From a bacterium (GTDB taxonomy: Bacteria > Krumholzibacteriota > Krumholzibacteriia > LZORAL124-64-63), in NCBI GenBank assembly GCA_016703265.1, contig JADJCK010000001.1, positions 744,001 to 808,000 on the forward strand: a DNA stretch of 64,000 nt, read 5' to 3'. Each line of letters opens with the position of its first letter. Position 1 is the stretch's first letter. Positions 18,075-26,300 of the stretch are shown one piece after another. The notes beneath the pieces are model-generated. The model saw nothing but the letters and a program-made list of their open reading frames with translations, was not told the DNA's origin and did not search any database. The position numbers and the translations under genes are program-made.

Positions 18075-18896
18075 TCAGATAACCTCGGCCCAGGATCGGT
18101 TCAGTACGTACTCGGGCACAACCAGATTCCACTCCTTCACGAGTTTGCCGGATTCGCGCCGGGCGTCCAGGTACCGCGGCTGCGCCGGGGATAGGCTGCG
18201 GAACGGGTCGAGGTGATGTGCCTCGACTATGAGCGCGTCGCGGTGCTGTTCGAGGAAGAACCCGACCCGGGCGGCTGTCAGCGCCGATCCCAGCACCCGC
18301 GTGTAGGCGAGCACCGCGTCGAGATCGAAGAACTCGACCATCTCCAGGGAGCGCCAGACCTCCTCCCAGCCGCCGTTGCGCTCCGGGGCGTCCAGAACGT
18401 CGACGAGGCTGCGCTCGAGGGTCGTCACCCGGACGACACCGCCGCCATGCAGGCACTCTACCACCCCGCCGCCCAGGTCGGGAAGGTCCCTGAGCGCGGC
18501 GGGCGCCTGGACCGGCACGAACTCCTGGTCGCGGAAAGTGAACCGGCACTGCCGCCCCCGGGTCAGGTAGTGGAAACGACTCCACAGGGAGTAGGCCTTG
18601 CCGTGGAACTGGAGCGCCGCGTGGTAGGCCACCACGCCGTCAGGGGCGAGGTGTGTGGCCAGCAGGTAGGGATCGACGGGGTGGCGCCCGGGATCGCCTC
18701 CACGGGGCACAGACGCGTACAGGCCGCGCCGCAGGTGCAGCAATCGGCCGGCGGCCACGTGCTGCTTCAGCACCGAGGCGGTGGTCTGCCGGCTCCGGCG
18801 GCCATCCCCGGCGTGGGCCGCCGCGAAATCGTCGAAGCGGAACACCGGGTGGTGGGCGAAGTAGTCGGTGGGCTTCATTTGCTGATTTGTGCTCAT
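18075..18896 (-). CDS. AbiEi-family antitoxin-like regulator 1 (orphan)
   Basis: The protein has about 273 residues. An N-terminal winged helix (VLKQHVAAGRLLHLRRGLYAS) is followed by the AbiEi-type C-terminal domain (VVAYHAALQFHG, VTTLERSLVDVLDAPE, EWNLVVPEYV). In AbiE systems the antitoxin represses its own promoter and counteracts the nucleotidyltransferase AbiEii. No AbiEii gene follows: the region after the stop holds only the restriction-operon promoter. The gene is therefore an orphan regulator or antitoxin. Start choice is open: ATG at 18896 or 18878, neither with a clear ribosome site. The ATG region overlaps a set of GGCAA repeats likely to be its operator. Confidence 0.75.
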   Translation of the reverse strand: MSTNQQMKPTDYFAHHPVFRFDDFAAAHAGDGRRSRQTTASVLKQHVAAGRLLHLRRGLYASVPRGGDPGRHPVDPYLLATHLAPDGVVAYHAALQFHGKAYSLWSRFHYLTRGRQCRFTFRDQEFVPVQAPAALRDLPDLGGGVVECLHGGGVVRVTTLERSLVDVLDAPERNGGWEEVWRSLEMVEFFDLDAVLAYTRVLGSALTAARVGFFLEQHRDALIVEAHHLDPFRSLSPAQPRYLDARRESGKLVKEWNLVVPEYVLNRSWAEVI

Positions 18897-18899
18897 AGT

Positions 18900-18970
18900 G
18901 GCAATTATTCTGCCCACATAAATCCATCCTGGCAACTAAAATTGCCGTCATGCGCTCATATAGGCAATTT
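18900..18970. promoter_or_regulatory. GGCAA repeats upstream of orphan AbiEi 1
   Basis: Three GGCAA-type elements occur in 71 bases: GGCAATT at 18900, the inverted pair GGCAA-CTAAAA-TTGCC at 18931-18946, and GGCAATTT at 18963. Placement directly at the start of the AbiEi-like gene fits an autoregulatory operator, as known for AbiEi proteins. No binding evidence exists here. Confidence 0.45.
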
Positions 18971-19161
18971 CGCGTCCCTATAGGGCCCTGACGGCCAGTC
19001 GGTGGTGACTTGGCACATCCGAGTTGCCGACGCTTGTCTATCGGCCACTAGGCGGCATCTTTCGGCCAAAATCACAATAATGTCAGATATAACTCACATT
19101 TTTTACAACGAGTTACATTGACAGGCGACGAGACCAATCAACGGCCACCCCTTTTTGGCTG

Positions 19162-20007
19162 TTAGCCGTCGCGGGGTGGGCCATTTTGCAGATGCGCGGG
19201 AACGATGAGGTTCCAGTCCCTGGCCAACACCCCTCCTCGCCGGCCGGGGACCAGGTAAACCCGGGTCCGAGGCCGGTGCTTCTGGAAGTCACCCAGTATG
19301 GACGCGTCCAGGAAGATGTCCTTGAGCCGCCGCTGCAGGTACCACCCGACGGCCGCCCAGAGGCGCCGATTGTCATAGGCACCCAGGATCTCCTGGAGCG
19401 CGTCCGGATTCAGCGAGGCGAATCCGTCCATCGACTCCACCAGCTCGTCGAGGCCGCCCACCAGACTCAGTTCCCTAAGCCCGTCCACGAGGGTCCGCTC
19501 GGGCGTCGTGACCCGCAGGGTCCTGCCCCCGCGAGAAACCTCGGTCGTCCAAGGGGCGCTTGCTTCCCCTGGCGACGACATCGCCCCGGTTCGGGGCCGT
19601 GCCGCCCGCGGGTGCGAGAGGAATTTCATCACGGTTCGCCCGAGGACGACGGGCGAACGCCGGCGTGCCGTGCAGACGGTGCATGTCCACCAGACGGAAT
19701 GCCCCTGCCCGAGGAGATCGAGGGCTGAGTGATAGGCGAAGACCGCATCGGGCCGGATGGCCGCAGCGGCCAGGAAGACATCCGGTTCGTAGCTCTCGGG
19801 GGCCGCGCCGACTGGGACGGAGGCGTAGACGCCGTTGGCCAGGCGCTTCAGTCGCCCCTGCCCGAGGTAGTAGCGCACGCGGTACTCGGCGAGGCTCTTC
19901 TGTCCCCCGAGGTGCATAGCGAACTCCTCGACCGTGAAGATCCGGTTCAGCTCCATGAAGTCGGTGGATCGCTGGGCGTCGTGTTGCTGTTCAACGTGCT
20001 TTCTCAT
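19162..20007 (-). CDS. AbiEi-family antitoxin-like regulator 2 (orphan)
   Basis: The protein has about 281 residues. The winged-helix part reads AEYRVRYYLGQGRLKRLANG and then VYASVPVG; the C-terminal domain has DAVFAYHSALDLLG, VTTPERTLVDGLRE and RDWNLIVPAHL. These are the same landmarks as orphan 1, so the two are distant paralogues. There is no nucleotidyltransferase gene downstream (19162 back to 18936 holds only AT-richer intergenic DNA). The ATG at 20007 (MRKHVEQQ) is preferred because GAAAGGAAACC lies upstream; an internal ATG at 19956 has none. The upstream region contains an inverted repeat at 20079-20093. Confidence 0.75.
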   Translation of the reverse strand: MRKHVEQQHDAQRSTDFMELNRIFTVEEFAMHLGGQKSLAEYRVRYYLGQGRLKRLANGVYASVPVGAAPESYEPDVFLAAAAIRPDAVFAYHSALDLLGQGHSVWWTCTVCTARRRSPVVLGRTVMKFLSHPRAARPRTGAMSSPGEASAPWTTEVSRGGRTLRVTTPERTLVDGLRELSLVGGLDELVESMDGFASLNPDALQEILGAYDNRRLWAAVGWYLQRRLKDIFLDASILGDFQKHRPRTRVYLVPGRRGGVLARDWNLIVPAHLQNGPPRDG

Positions 20008-20078
20008 AGATTTTTTATCGGTTTCCTTTCCCGACAACAACAACTGAAACAGCGTCGTTCTTGTTGCGCGCGTAAAGC

Positions 20079-20093
20079 GATAAGATTTTTATC
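20079..20093. promoter_or_regulatory. Inverted repeat upstream of orphan AbiEi 2
   Basis: GATAA and TTATC form a perfect 5-bp inverted pair with a 5-base spacer, 72 bases ahead of the chosen start. A similar ATTTTTTATC string lies right at the start (about 20008-20018). Possible autoregulatory site. Confidence 0.35.
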
Positions 20094-20221
20094 ATTTTCT
20101 GGATCTAACAGCAACAATAATCACGCGGACTCGACAAAACATACACACATAACAGCCCCGACATGGCCACAATATGCCCGTATTTTATCCAGCCCGCGGC
20201 GGCCAGGCTTGGCTTCTTGAA

Positions 20222-20274
20222 TTTGTGTCGATATAGCGAATGAACGAGTCGAACTTTCGCTATTCCGACACAAA
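20222..20274. repeat. Long inverted repeat, 19-bp arms
   Basis: Arms 20222-20240 and 20256-20274 match at 17 of 19 positions when one is reverse-complemented (TTTGTGTCG-xx-TAGCGAA), around a 15-base loop. It lies between orphan AbiEi 2 and orphan AbiEi 3. There is no U-run beside it, so an operator or a mobile-unit end is at least as likely as a terminator. Confidence 0.6.
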
Positions 20275-20316
20275 CAGGCCGAATATGGGCAAGAAACCGG
20301 AAGAAATCTGAACGCG

Positions 20317-20370
20317 GCTTTGCTCATAGCGAGCATTCTGTGCTTGTTTTTGCAATTGGCTTGCAGATTT
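20317..20370 (+). repeat. 54-bp direct repeat, copy A
   Basis: This matches 21087-21140 at 43 of 54 positions without gaps (shared strings include GCGAGCATTCT and ATTGGC). The two copies bracket orphan AbiEi 3, so the gene may lie on a duplicated or inserted segment of about 770 bp. Confidence 0.65.
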
Positions 20371-20378
20371 CCGGCGCT

Positions 20379-21005
20379 TCAAAGCAGGGCCTCCACGTAA
20401 GGACGGATTACTCTTTCCACCCGGCAAACGCGGGCGTAACGCACCAGTTCGTCGATGGACCCGGTCCGCCGCTGCAGATAGAGCTTCAGCGCCTCGAGGG
20501 CGACATCGAGCCCCAGCTTGTTCCGGTACTTGAGGCAGTCGGCCACGGTCTTGGCCGCTCCATATACGCGAATGCCGACGCCGTCCAGCTCGCGGGTCTC
20601 GATCCCCTCGTCGAAGGCTCTCCCTGTGAACCAGAACGCCCGGACCGGCGGGTATTCCAGCCGTGGGGTTTCGGCGCCACGCCGGAGCGCGATGTGGACT
20701 TCGTGAGGGATTTGGGTCGTGATCTCGTGGACCGCCAGAGCCGAGAGCAGGCAAATAACGCCTTTGGGTACGTGGAGGGCGACCGAGACCAGGTCGGGAT
20801 TCCCGAGCGGCGGGAGGTCTGAGAGCCGGAAGAGCCCGCGCCCGAGCTGCTCCAGCATCCCCGCATCGCGCATGGCGTAGAGGGTACGCGGGTGCACCCC
20901 CAGTTCGAGCGCCTCCATGGTCCGCAGCATCCCACCGTGGCCCCGGAAGATGGCCGCCGCCTTGGCAAGAGCGCTTTCTCGCCTCGACTCGAGTTTGACC
21001 GTCAT
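20379..21005 (-). CDS. AbiEi-family antitoxin-like regulator 3 (orphan)
   Basis: The protein has 208 residues. The N-terminal winged helix is clear (MLRTMEALELGVHPRTLYAM, then AGMLEQLGRGLFRL), followed by an AbiEi_4-like body with LLSALAVHEITTQIP, VRVYGAAKTVADC-type sequence (seen as IRVYGAAKTVADCLKYRNKL) and ALEALKLYL. It is shorter than the other two orphans and belongs to a different AbiEi subgroup. No toxin gene follows. The ATG at 21005 has a GGGGGATC tract upstream. Its promoter is bracketed by a 9-bp inverted repeat (21004-21053) and the gene by a 54-bp direct repeat, features expected of an autoregulated and possibly mobile unit. Confidence 0.78.
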   Translation of the reverse strand: MTVKLESRRESALAKAAAIFRGHGGMLRTMEALELGVHPRTLYAMRDAGMLEQLGRGLFRLSDLPPLGNPDLVSVALHVPKGVICLLSALAVHEITTQIPHEVHIALRRGAETPRLEYPPVRAFWFTGRAFDEGIETRELDGVGIRVYGAAKTVADCLKYRNKLGLDVALEALKLYLQRRTGSIDELVRYARVCRVERVIRPYVEALL

Positions 21006-21053
21006 GGATAGATCCCCCAGCAGTTAGTAAAATACGCTGGTAATTCTATCCAT
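21004..21053. promoter_or_regulatory. Spaced inverted repeat over the promoter of orphan AbiEi 3
   Basis: ATGGATAGA (21004-21012) and TCTATCCAT (21045-21053) are perfect inverted copies separated by 32 bases. The inner arm overlaps the start codon of the minus-strand gene. Binding to both arms would close the promoter, which fits the cooperative inverted-repeat binding reported for AbiEi antitoxins. Confidence 0.55.
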
Positions 21054-21086
21054 AGCTCCCAGGCCTGTCACGCCTGGACAAATGCA

Positions 21087-21140
21087 GCTTTACTCAATGC
21101 GAGCATTCTATGTGCGTTCTTGCCATTGGCATGCAGATTC
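21087..21140 (+). repeat. 54-bp direct repeat, copy B
   Basis: This is the partner of 20317-20370 (43 of 54 identical, no gaps). It lies between orphan AbiEi 3 and the abiE operon. Confidence 0.65.
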
Positions 21141-21176
21141 TATATCCTCGAGCGTCTGCATTTCACTTGCAAAAGT

Positions 21177-21191
21177 TAACGAAAAACGTTA
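21177..21191. promoter_or_regulatory. Palindrome upstream of the abiE operon
   Basis: TAACG-AAAAA-CGTTA is a perfect 15-bp interrupted palindrome 52 bases upstream of the abiEi start. Candidate AbiEi operator. Confidence 0.4.
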
Positions 21192-21242
21192 GTTTCTGCG
21201 AGTGGTTTGCACGAATATCGAGTGCGAAAGGGGGCAGCCGGC

Positions 21243-22034
21243 ATGCCTAAGAGACCCGCCATGTCGGATTGGGTGGAACAGCTCCAATCACTCGGCCGCT
21301 TCACCTTTACCCGCTCCAGAGCCGATTCCGAGACCGAGCGCTCGTCCGTCGCCGTCCAGGCCGCCCTGCGCAGGCTGAAGGAACAAGGGAAGATCGTCTC
21401 CCCCAGACGCGGTTTCTACGTCGTCGTCCCTCCCGAATATCGGGCGACGGGTTCACCTCCCGCGAGCTGGTTCATCGACGAACTCATGCGCCACCTCGAT
21501 CAGCCCTACTACGTGGGAGTGCTCAGCGCCGCGGCGATCCACGGGGCATCCCATCAGCAGCCCATGGTATTCCAAGTGGTGACCGGCAAGCCCACGCGCG
21601 AGATGCGCGCCGGCAAGGTCACCATCCAGTTCTCGATGAATGGCAAGGTCGAACAGATGCCGACGACCGGAATCCAGACCGAAACCGGTACGATGCAGGT
21701 GGCCACGCCCGAGACCACCGCGTTTGACTTGGTACGCTACCAGGCGGCGGCCGGACACCTGAGCAACATCGCAACCGTCCTTGGCGAACTGGCAGAGCGC
21801 ATCGACGGCCAAGCCCTGGCTGGGATCGCGCACCTCGTGAAACTCTCGGACGTTCAGCGCCTCGGGTACCTGCTCGATGCCGTCGGCGCGGACGACCTCG
21901 CCGCCCCGCTCGCAGACTGGCTCAAGGCCCGGAATCCACGGGTGGTCCCCCTGCTCCCATCCGAGCCGGTACAAGCCGAGATCGATGAGCGCTGGCGCGT
22001 CCGACCCAATGCCGACTTGGAGATCGAGCATTGA
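21243..22034 (+). CDS. Type IV toxin-antitoxin antitoxin AbiEi
   Basis: The protein has 263 residues. An N-terminal winged helix (VQAALRRLKEQGKIVSPRRG) leads into the AbiEi_3-type domain: YVGVLSAAAIHGASHQQP, TPETTAFDLVRYQ and a C-terminal ADLEIEH. The ATG at 21243 is chosen because AAGGGGG lies ten bases upstream; the TTG at 21207 has no such site. The stop TGA overlaps the TTG start of the toxin gene, the usual coupling in abiE operons. AbiEi represses the operon and neutralises AbiEii. Its C-terminus has a degenerate copy at 51782-51839. Confidence 0.85.
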   Translation: MPKRPAMSDWVEQLQSLGRFTFTRSRADSETERSSVAVQAALRRLKEQGKIVSPRRGFYVVVPPEYRATGSPPASWFIDELMRHLDQPYYVGVLSAAAIHGASHQQPMVFQVVTGKPTREMRAGKVTIQFSMNGKVEQMPTTGIQTETGTMQVATPETTAFDLVRYQAAAGHLSNIATVLGELAERIDGQALAGIAHLVKLSDVQRLGYLLDAVGADDLAAPLADWLKARNPRVVPLLPSEPVQAEIDERWRVRPNADLEIEH

Positions 22035-22850
22035 TCCCGCGCGCGAACATCACCGCGTGGCGCTCCCTCGCGCCTTGGCCCGCCAATGAGCAGGTGGAGC
22101 AGGACCTGATTCTCTCCCGCGCGCTGGTCGCCATGTTCACGGCGGAGACCGTGGCGGCCCAGGCCATCTTTCGCGGGGGCACGGCCTTGCACAAGCTGTT
22201 CCTCGGCGCGGGAAGGCGCTATTCTGAGGATATCGACCTTGTCCAGCGTGACGCGGGCCCGATCGGTGAGCTGATCGGCTCGATTCGCGGCGCTCTCGAC
22301 CCGTGGCTGGGAATTCCGAAATGGAAACAGGGCCAAGGGCGTTTCAACCCTGTTCTACCGCTTCGAGACGACCTTTCCGCCGGTCTCGACCATGCGGTTG
22401 AAGATTGAAATCAACACCCGGGAGCACTTCGCCGTTCTGCCCGTTGCGCAATACCCGTTCGTGGTGGACAATCCTTGGTTCAGCGGGACCGCCGTACTCC
22501 CGGTGTACCACCTCGACGAACTGCTGGGGACGAAGATGCGCGCGCTCTACCAACGCAGGAAGGGGCGCGACCTGTTCGACCTCTGGGTCGCCCTGCGGGC
22601 CGGAGACGCCACGAGCGCCCGTATCGTCGAGTGCTTCCAGCGCTATATGGAGCACGACGGCCTGGCGGTTTCGCGCGCCGAGTTCGAGGCGAACCTGGCA
22701 GCAAAGCTCGGGACTGCCGCCTTCCGGGAGGACGTCCGGCCCCTCGTCTCGGCCGACATCACCTACGACCCGGCGGCCGCGGCGGAACTGGTTCGCGACG
22801 AATTGATCTCGAAGCTGCCCGGGGAACCGTGGAAGGGGCTGGATCGATGA
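22031..22850 (+). pseudogene. AbiEii toxin, nucleotidyltransferase, single frameshift
   Basis: The first frame carries the toxin's catalytic signature: AIFRGGTALHKLF and RRYSEDIDLV (the GG-T and DxD motifs of the polymerase-beta-like fold). Near 22345 one extra A shifts the frame; skipping it gives RFTLFYRFETTFPPVSTMRL and then IEINTREHFAVL, the normal continuation, with GTKMRALYQRRKGRDLFDLW later. Total length 820 nt is 819 plus one. The TTG start overlaps the antitoxin stop. AbiEii toxins transfer nucleotides to RNA targets and arrest growth. If the indel is real, the antitoxin is left without an active toxin; it may equally be a sequencing error. Confidence 0.88.
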
Positions 22851-22980
22851 TGCACGCACCGACCCCCCTGGCCGCCCCGGCGAGCACCATAGTCGCCCCC
22901 TGGCCCGTGAACGCCAAAGGAATGACCTCGATTTCGCGCGGGCGATTTCTCTGTTGGACTTCGCAGTGGGTCGCGACTTC
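22743..22980 (+). repeat. Duplicated abiEii 3' end and flank, copy 1
   Basis: The last 35 codons of abiEii and about 125 bases beyond the stop closely resemble 51876-52108 (roughly nine in ten bases by eye). The similarity stops within the intergenic region on both sides, so it marks the edge of a mobile or duplicated unit rather than a gene. A short open frame across the non-coding part shows no codon-position bias between the copies. Confidence 0.7.
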
Positions 22981-22984
22981 CTAG

Positions 22985-23374
22985 TATGCCATGCTGTATG
23001 TGCACAAAACCGGCTGCAGAATGTCCATTTTTACATGCGGATCGGCACCAGATCCCGAAAGCCCACGCTGTTGTCATTGCCGCTCTACATGGTCGAGCAG
23101 ACCTCTCGGCTCTGGCGGGACATCGGGGCAACAGCGACTCCCTCATGACTTGGCACACAGGGATTGTCGGCGAAAGCCGTTGTCGCTCACTATTTCCGGC
23201 AAAGTGATCACCAAATCGTCTTGCTTCGAATCCGTGCTCGTCAAATGATCTCCCGCCCTTCCGCAACGTTGAGCAGGGCGGGGAACGCCAGTCACTTGCA
23301 GATCTCCGCGTTATCCGAGTCAATCGCAATCTGGATATTGCGCCGGCTCGAACCCAAATCCTGCACCGGCGACA
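22985..23374. other. Intergenic, no gene seen
   Basis: About 390 bases between the duplicated abiE flank and the end of the metalloprotease gene. Short frames on both strands lack ribosome sites and recognisable motifs. No repeat or RNA structure was convincing. Confidence 0.5.
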
Positions 23375-26300
23375 CTACTGCACCAGCGACATCTTGCGCG
23401 TCGAATGGATGCCGCCCGCTTTGAGCCGGGCGTAGTAGACGCCGCTGGCGCAGCGTCGACCGGCCTCGTCGCGGCCATCCCAGCTCGCGGCATGGCTTCC
23501 CGCCGTACTCTGCCCGTCGACCAGGATCCGAACCAGTTCGCCCCGCGCACTGTACACCGCCAGTCGGATCGGCCCCGGTTCGGCCAGATCATAGGCGATC
23601 GTCGTTTTGGGATTGAACGGGTTGGGCCGCACCGAAGTCACCGTGGTCGCCACCGGCGTCGGCAGGTCCGGCCCCGTCGCACTGGCCGCCCACGTGGTCG
23701 TCACCCGGTAGCTCGCGTCGCGGTCCTGGTTTCGGGAGGATGCGCGCCAGACGGCCAGCACGTACGTGCCGGGCTGCGTGACGTGTACATCGAACGCCTC
23801 ATCCCCTCCCTCGGGATTGAGCCAGGCCGCGGCGCTGTCCACGACCTTCGCGCGGTCGGCGTAGGTCCCGGCGCCGTCGTGCAGGCTGAAGCCCCAGTCC
23901 ACCGGCGCCGTGCCGGCCTGCAGCGCGAATTGCCAATGACCGGACGACAACGTCATTTCGTGGAGAGCCAGGAACCGGCCTGCGGCGAGGCTGGCCGTGA
24001 TGTGCCGCGGGTCGGTTCCCGCGTGCTGCGAGGCGACGGCCTGGATCGCGCACGGTTGCGCGCCGCCCGCCTCGTCACGCAGCACTCCGGCGTTGAGCGC
24101 GCGCGGCGTCGTGCGGCGGTAGTTGACGAGCACGAAATCGATCTCGCCGCCGCCGCCGGCCAGCGACGTGACGAGATTCGCGCGGAAGTCCTGCTTCGTG
24201 GAATCGAGGATTTCGTGCAGGCGGACGTCGATATCGCCCTCGGTTTCCGGCATCACCGCGATGCCCGTCCACCAGCCGTTCTCCCCCACGATTGCCGGCG
24301 CCGGCACTCGCAGCCCGAGGCAGTTGAAGTACAGGGCCTCGCCCGTGGTGACCTCGCTCCATCCGGCCGTGCGGACCGGAGGTACGGCCAGGGAAACGGG
24401 CGTGGAGAAGGACAGCGTGGACGCGCGCCAGGACCATTGCTCGCCGTAAACGTTGTTCGTCTCCGTCAGTTCGGCCAGGACGCCGGTTGCGTCCGCACGC
24501 AGCGTCAGCGTGTGGCGGCCACCCGGCACCGTGACCGCCGGAGCGGCGCTCCCGGTCCACGTGGCCGCTGCGCCGGCGGCCAGGGTGCCGGTCGAGGTCG
24601 TGGCGGCCGTGGCGCCATCGACCAGGAACGCCACGGTGGAGGCAGGGGCGCCGGCCGGAGAGATGTTCGTCGCGCCGGCGTGCAGCCACGTGCTGTTGCC
24701 TCCGGTGAGCGCGGTCGGCGCGGGCACTGCCGCCGGCGTGCCGTCGGGCCCGGGTCGTGGCACCAAGGGCGCGTGCCAGCCGACCGGAGTGGCTGCCGCG
24801 AGGTCCGGCGGCGTGCTTTCGATGCGCAGCGTGAACGGCGCCGCTGCGGCGGGGAGCCCGGCCGGCAGGTCCCCGGGGTCACGCCAGACGACAACGGCGT
24901 AGCGGCCGGTCGCCGTGGCGTTGACCAGCAGGCGCGCGTCACCGAGGGCGTCGGTGACGGCCGTCGCCCCGAAGTCGTCGAGCCCGACCACGCGCGATGA
25001 CGGGGTCAGCCAGGCCACCTGCAGCCGGCCATGGGCGGGGTCGATGTCCAGGCTGATCGCGACCTGCCCGAGGTTGGCGGTCAGCAGGTCGACGTGGCGC
25101 AGCATGAGGAGACGATCGGCCGCCATGGTCAGCGCGCTGGGCGCCGCGAACGCGACCGCGCCGCTGGTCACCTTGACGGCGGAGTAGGTGGATGTGCCGG
25201 TTCCGGCGTTCAGGACGCCGACGTCCCACGTCGTCGAACCCTCCTGTGCGAGGTTGACGATGACCGCATCCAGCGCGCCGGCCGGGCGCAGGCTGGAGGC
25301 GCGAAGGTTCGTGGTGCGGAAGCCGTCCGTCGTGCCTCCCGCCAGTGTGTGGATGCGCACGTCGTAGTCGGCGGTCATCACCAGCGGCCAGGCCGACACG
25401 GCCGTGAAGGAGCCGTCGCTCAGGAAGCGCAGCCCGTCGCAGTTGTAGATGCGCGTCACGCCGAGCGGCAGATCGTCCCAGCCGCCGTCGCGGTCGGGCG
25501 GCGCCTGCCGTGCGACCAGGGTGTTCGTCGCCAGGGTGGACGGGGACCAGACCCACTGTCCGGCCCAGCTGTTGTCTGTCTCGTCGGTCTCGTTGACCAG
25601 TTCGTTGGCGTCGTGGAAGGCCCCCATCGTGTGCCGCCCGCCGCGGACGGTGACGGGGCCCATGTTCAAGCCGAAATAGGTTGACCCGCCCTCGATCGGC
25701 AGGATCGCCGGCGGCGACAACACGACCGCGCCGTCGACCAGCACGTGCGTGCTGAACCCCACCGGCGTGACGGCCTCGCCCGCGTTGACCCCGGCCAGGT
25801 TCACCCAGGTGGCCAGCGCATTGCCCGTCAGCGCCGTGGCCGCCGGCACGTTCAGGTTGTTCGCGTCGGGAGCGGACCTGGGCACCACGGGTCCGGCCCA
25901 GCCGGGAGTGGTCGTCGGCTGGAGGTCGGCCGGCGCCGCGGCGCGGATGACGAAGGGCCCGTAGGTGGCGAACTGCGTGCTGGGGCGCCCGGCGCGGTCG
26001 ATGGCGCGGATCGTGAAGTACCAGGTGCCCGGCGCCAGCGTGCCGTGCGTGTAGGAGGCGGGCAGCGCCGGGATTTCGAGCGAGAGCCCGGGAGCGCGCG
26101 GCGCGTCGCGGTCCACGGAGATGGCGTAGCCCGCGATCCCGGACGCGTCGTCCACGGCCGGCGTCCAGGTGAATTTGGGCGTCGCGTCCGGCGAGTCGCC
26201 GACCAGCGGGTGCGAAACCGACGCCAGCGAGGCGACCGCGCCGGGCGCCGCCACGTCGATCTCGTAGCCGACGTTGCGGGCCGTTTCCCACAGGAGCGTC

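Noticed and set aside
22849..22983. Short plus-strand peptide frame conserved between the two abiE flanks
   Set aside because: Differences between the copies fall at all codon positions and there is no independent ribosome site; the similarity is better explained as duplicated flank DNA.
19006..23157. Identical TGACTTGGCACA at 19006 and 23146
   Set aside because: A 12-base match between two places in 64 kb is expected by chance and the surrounding sequence does not align.
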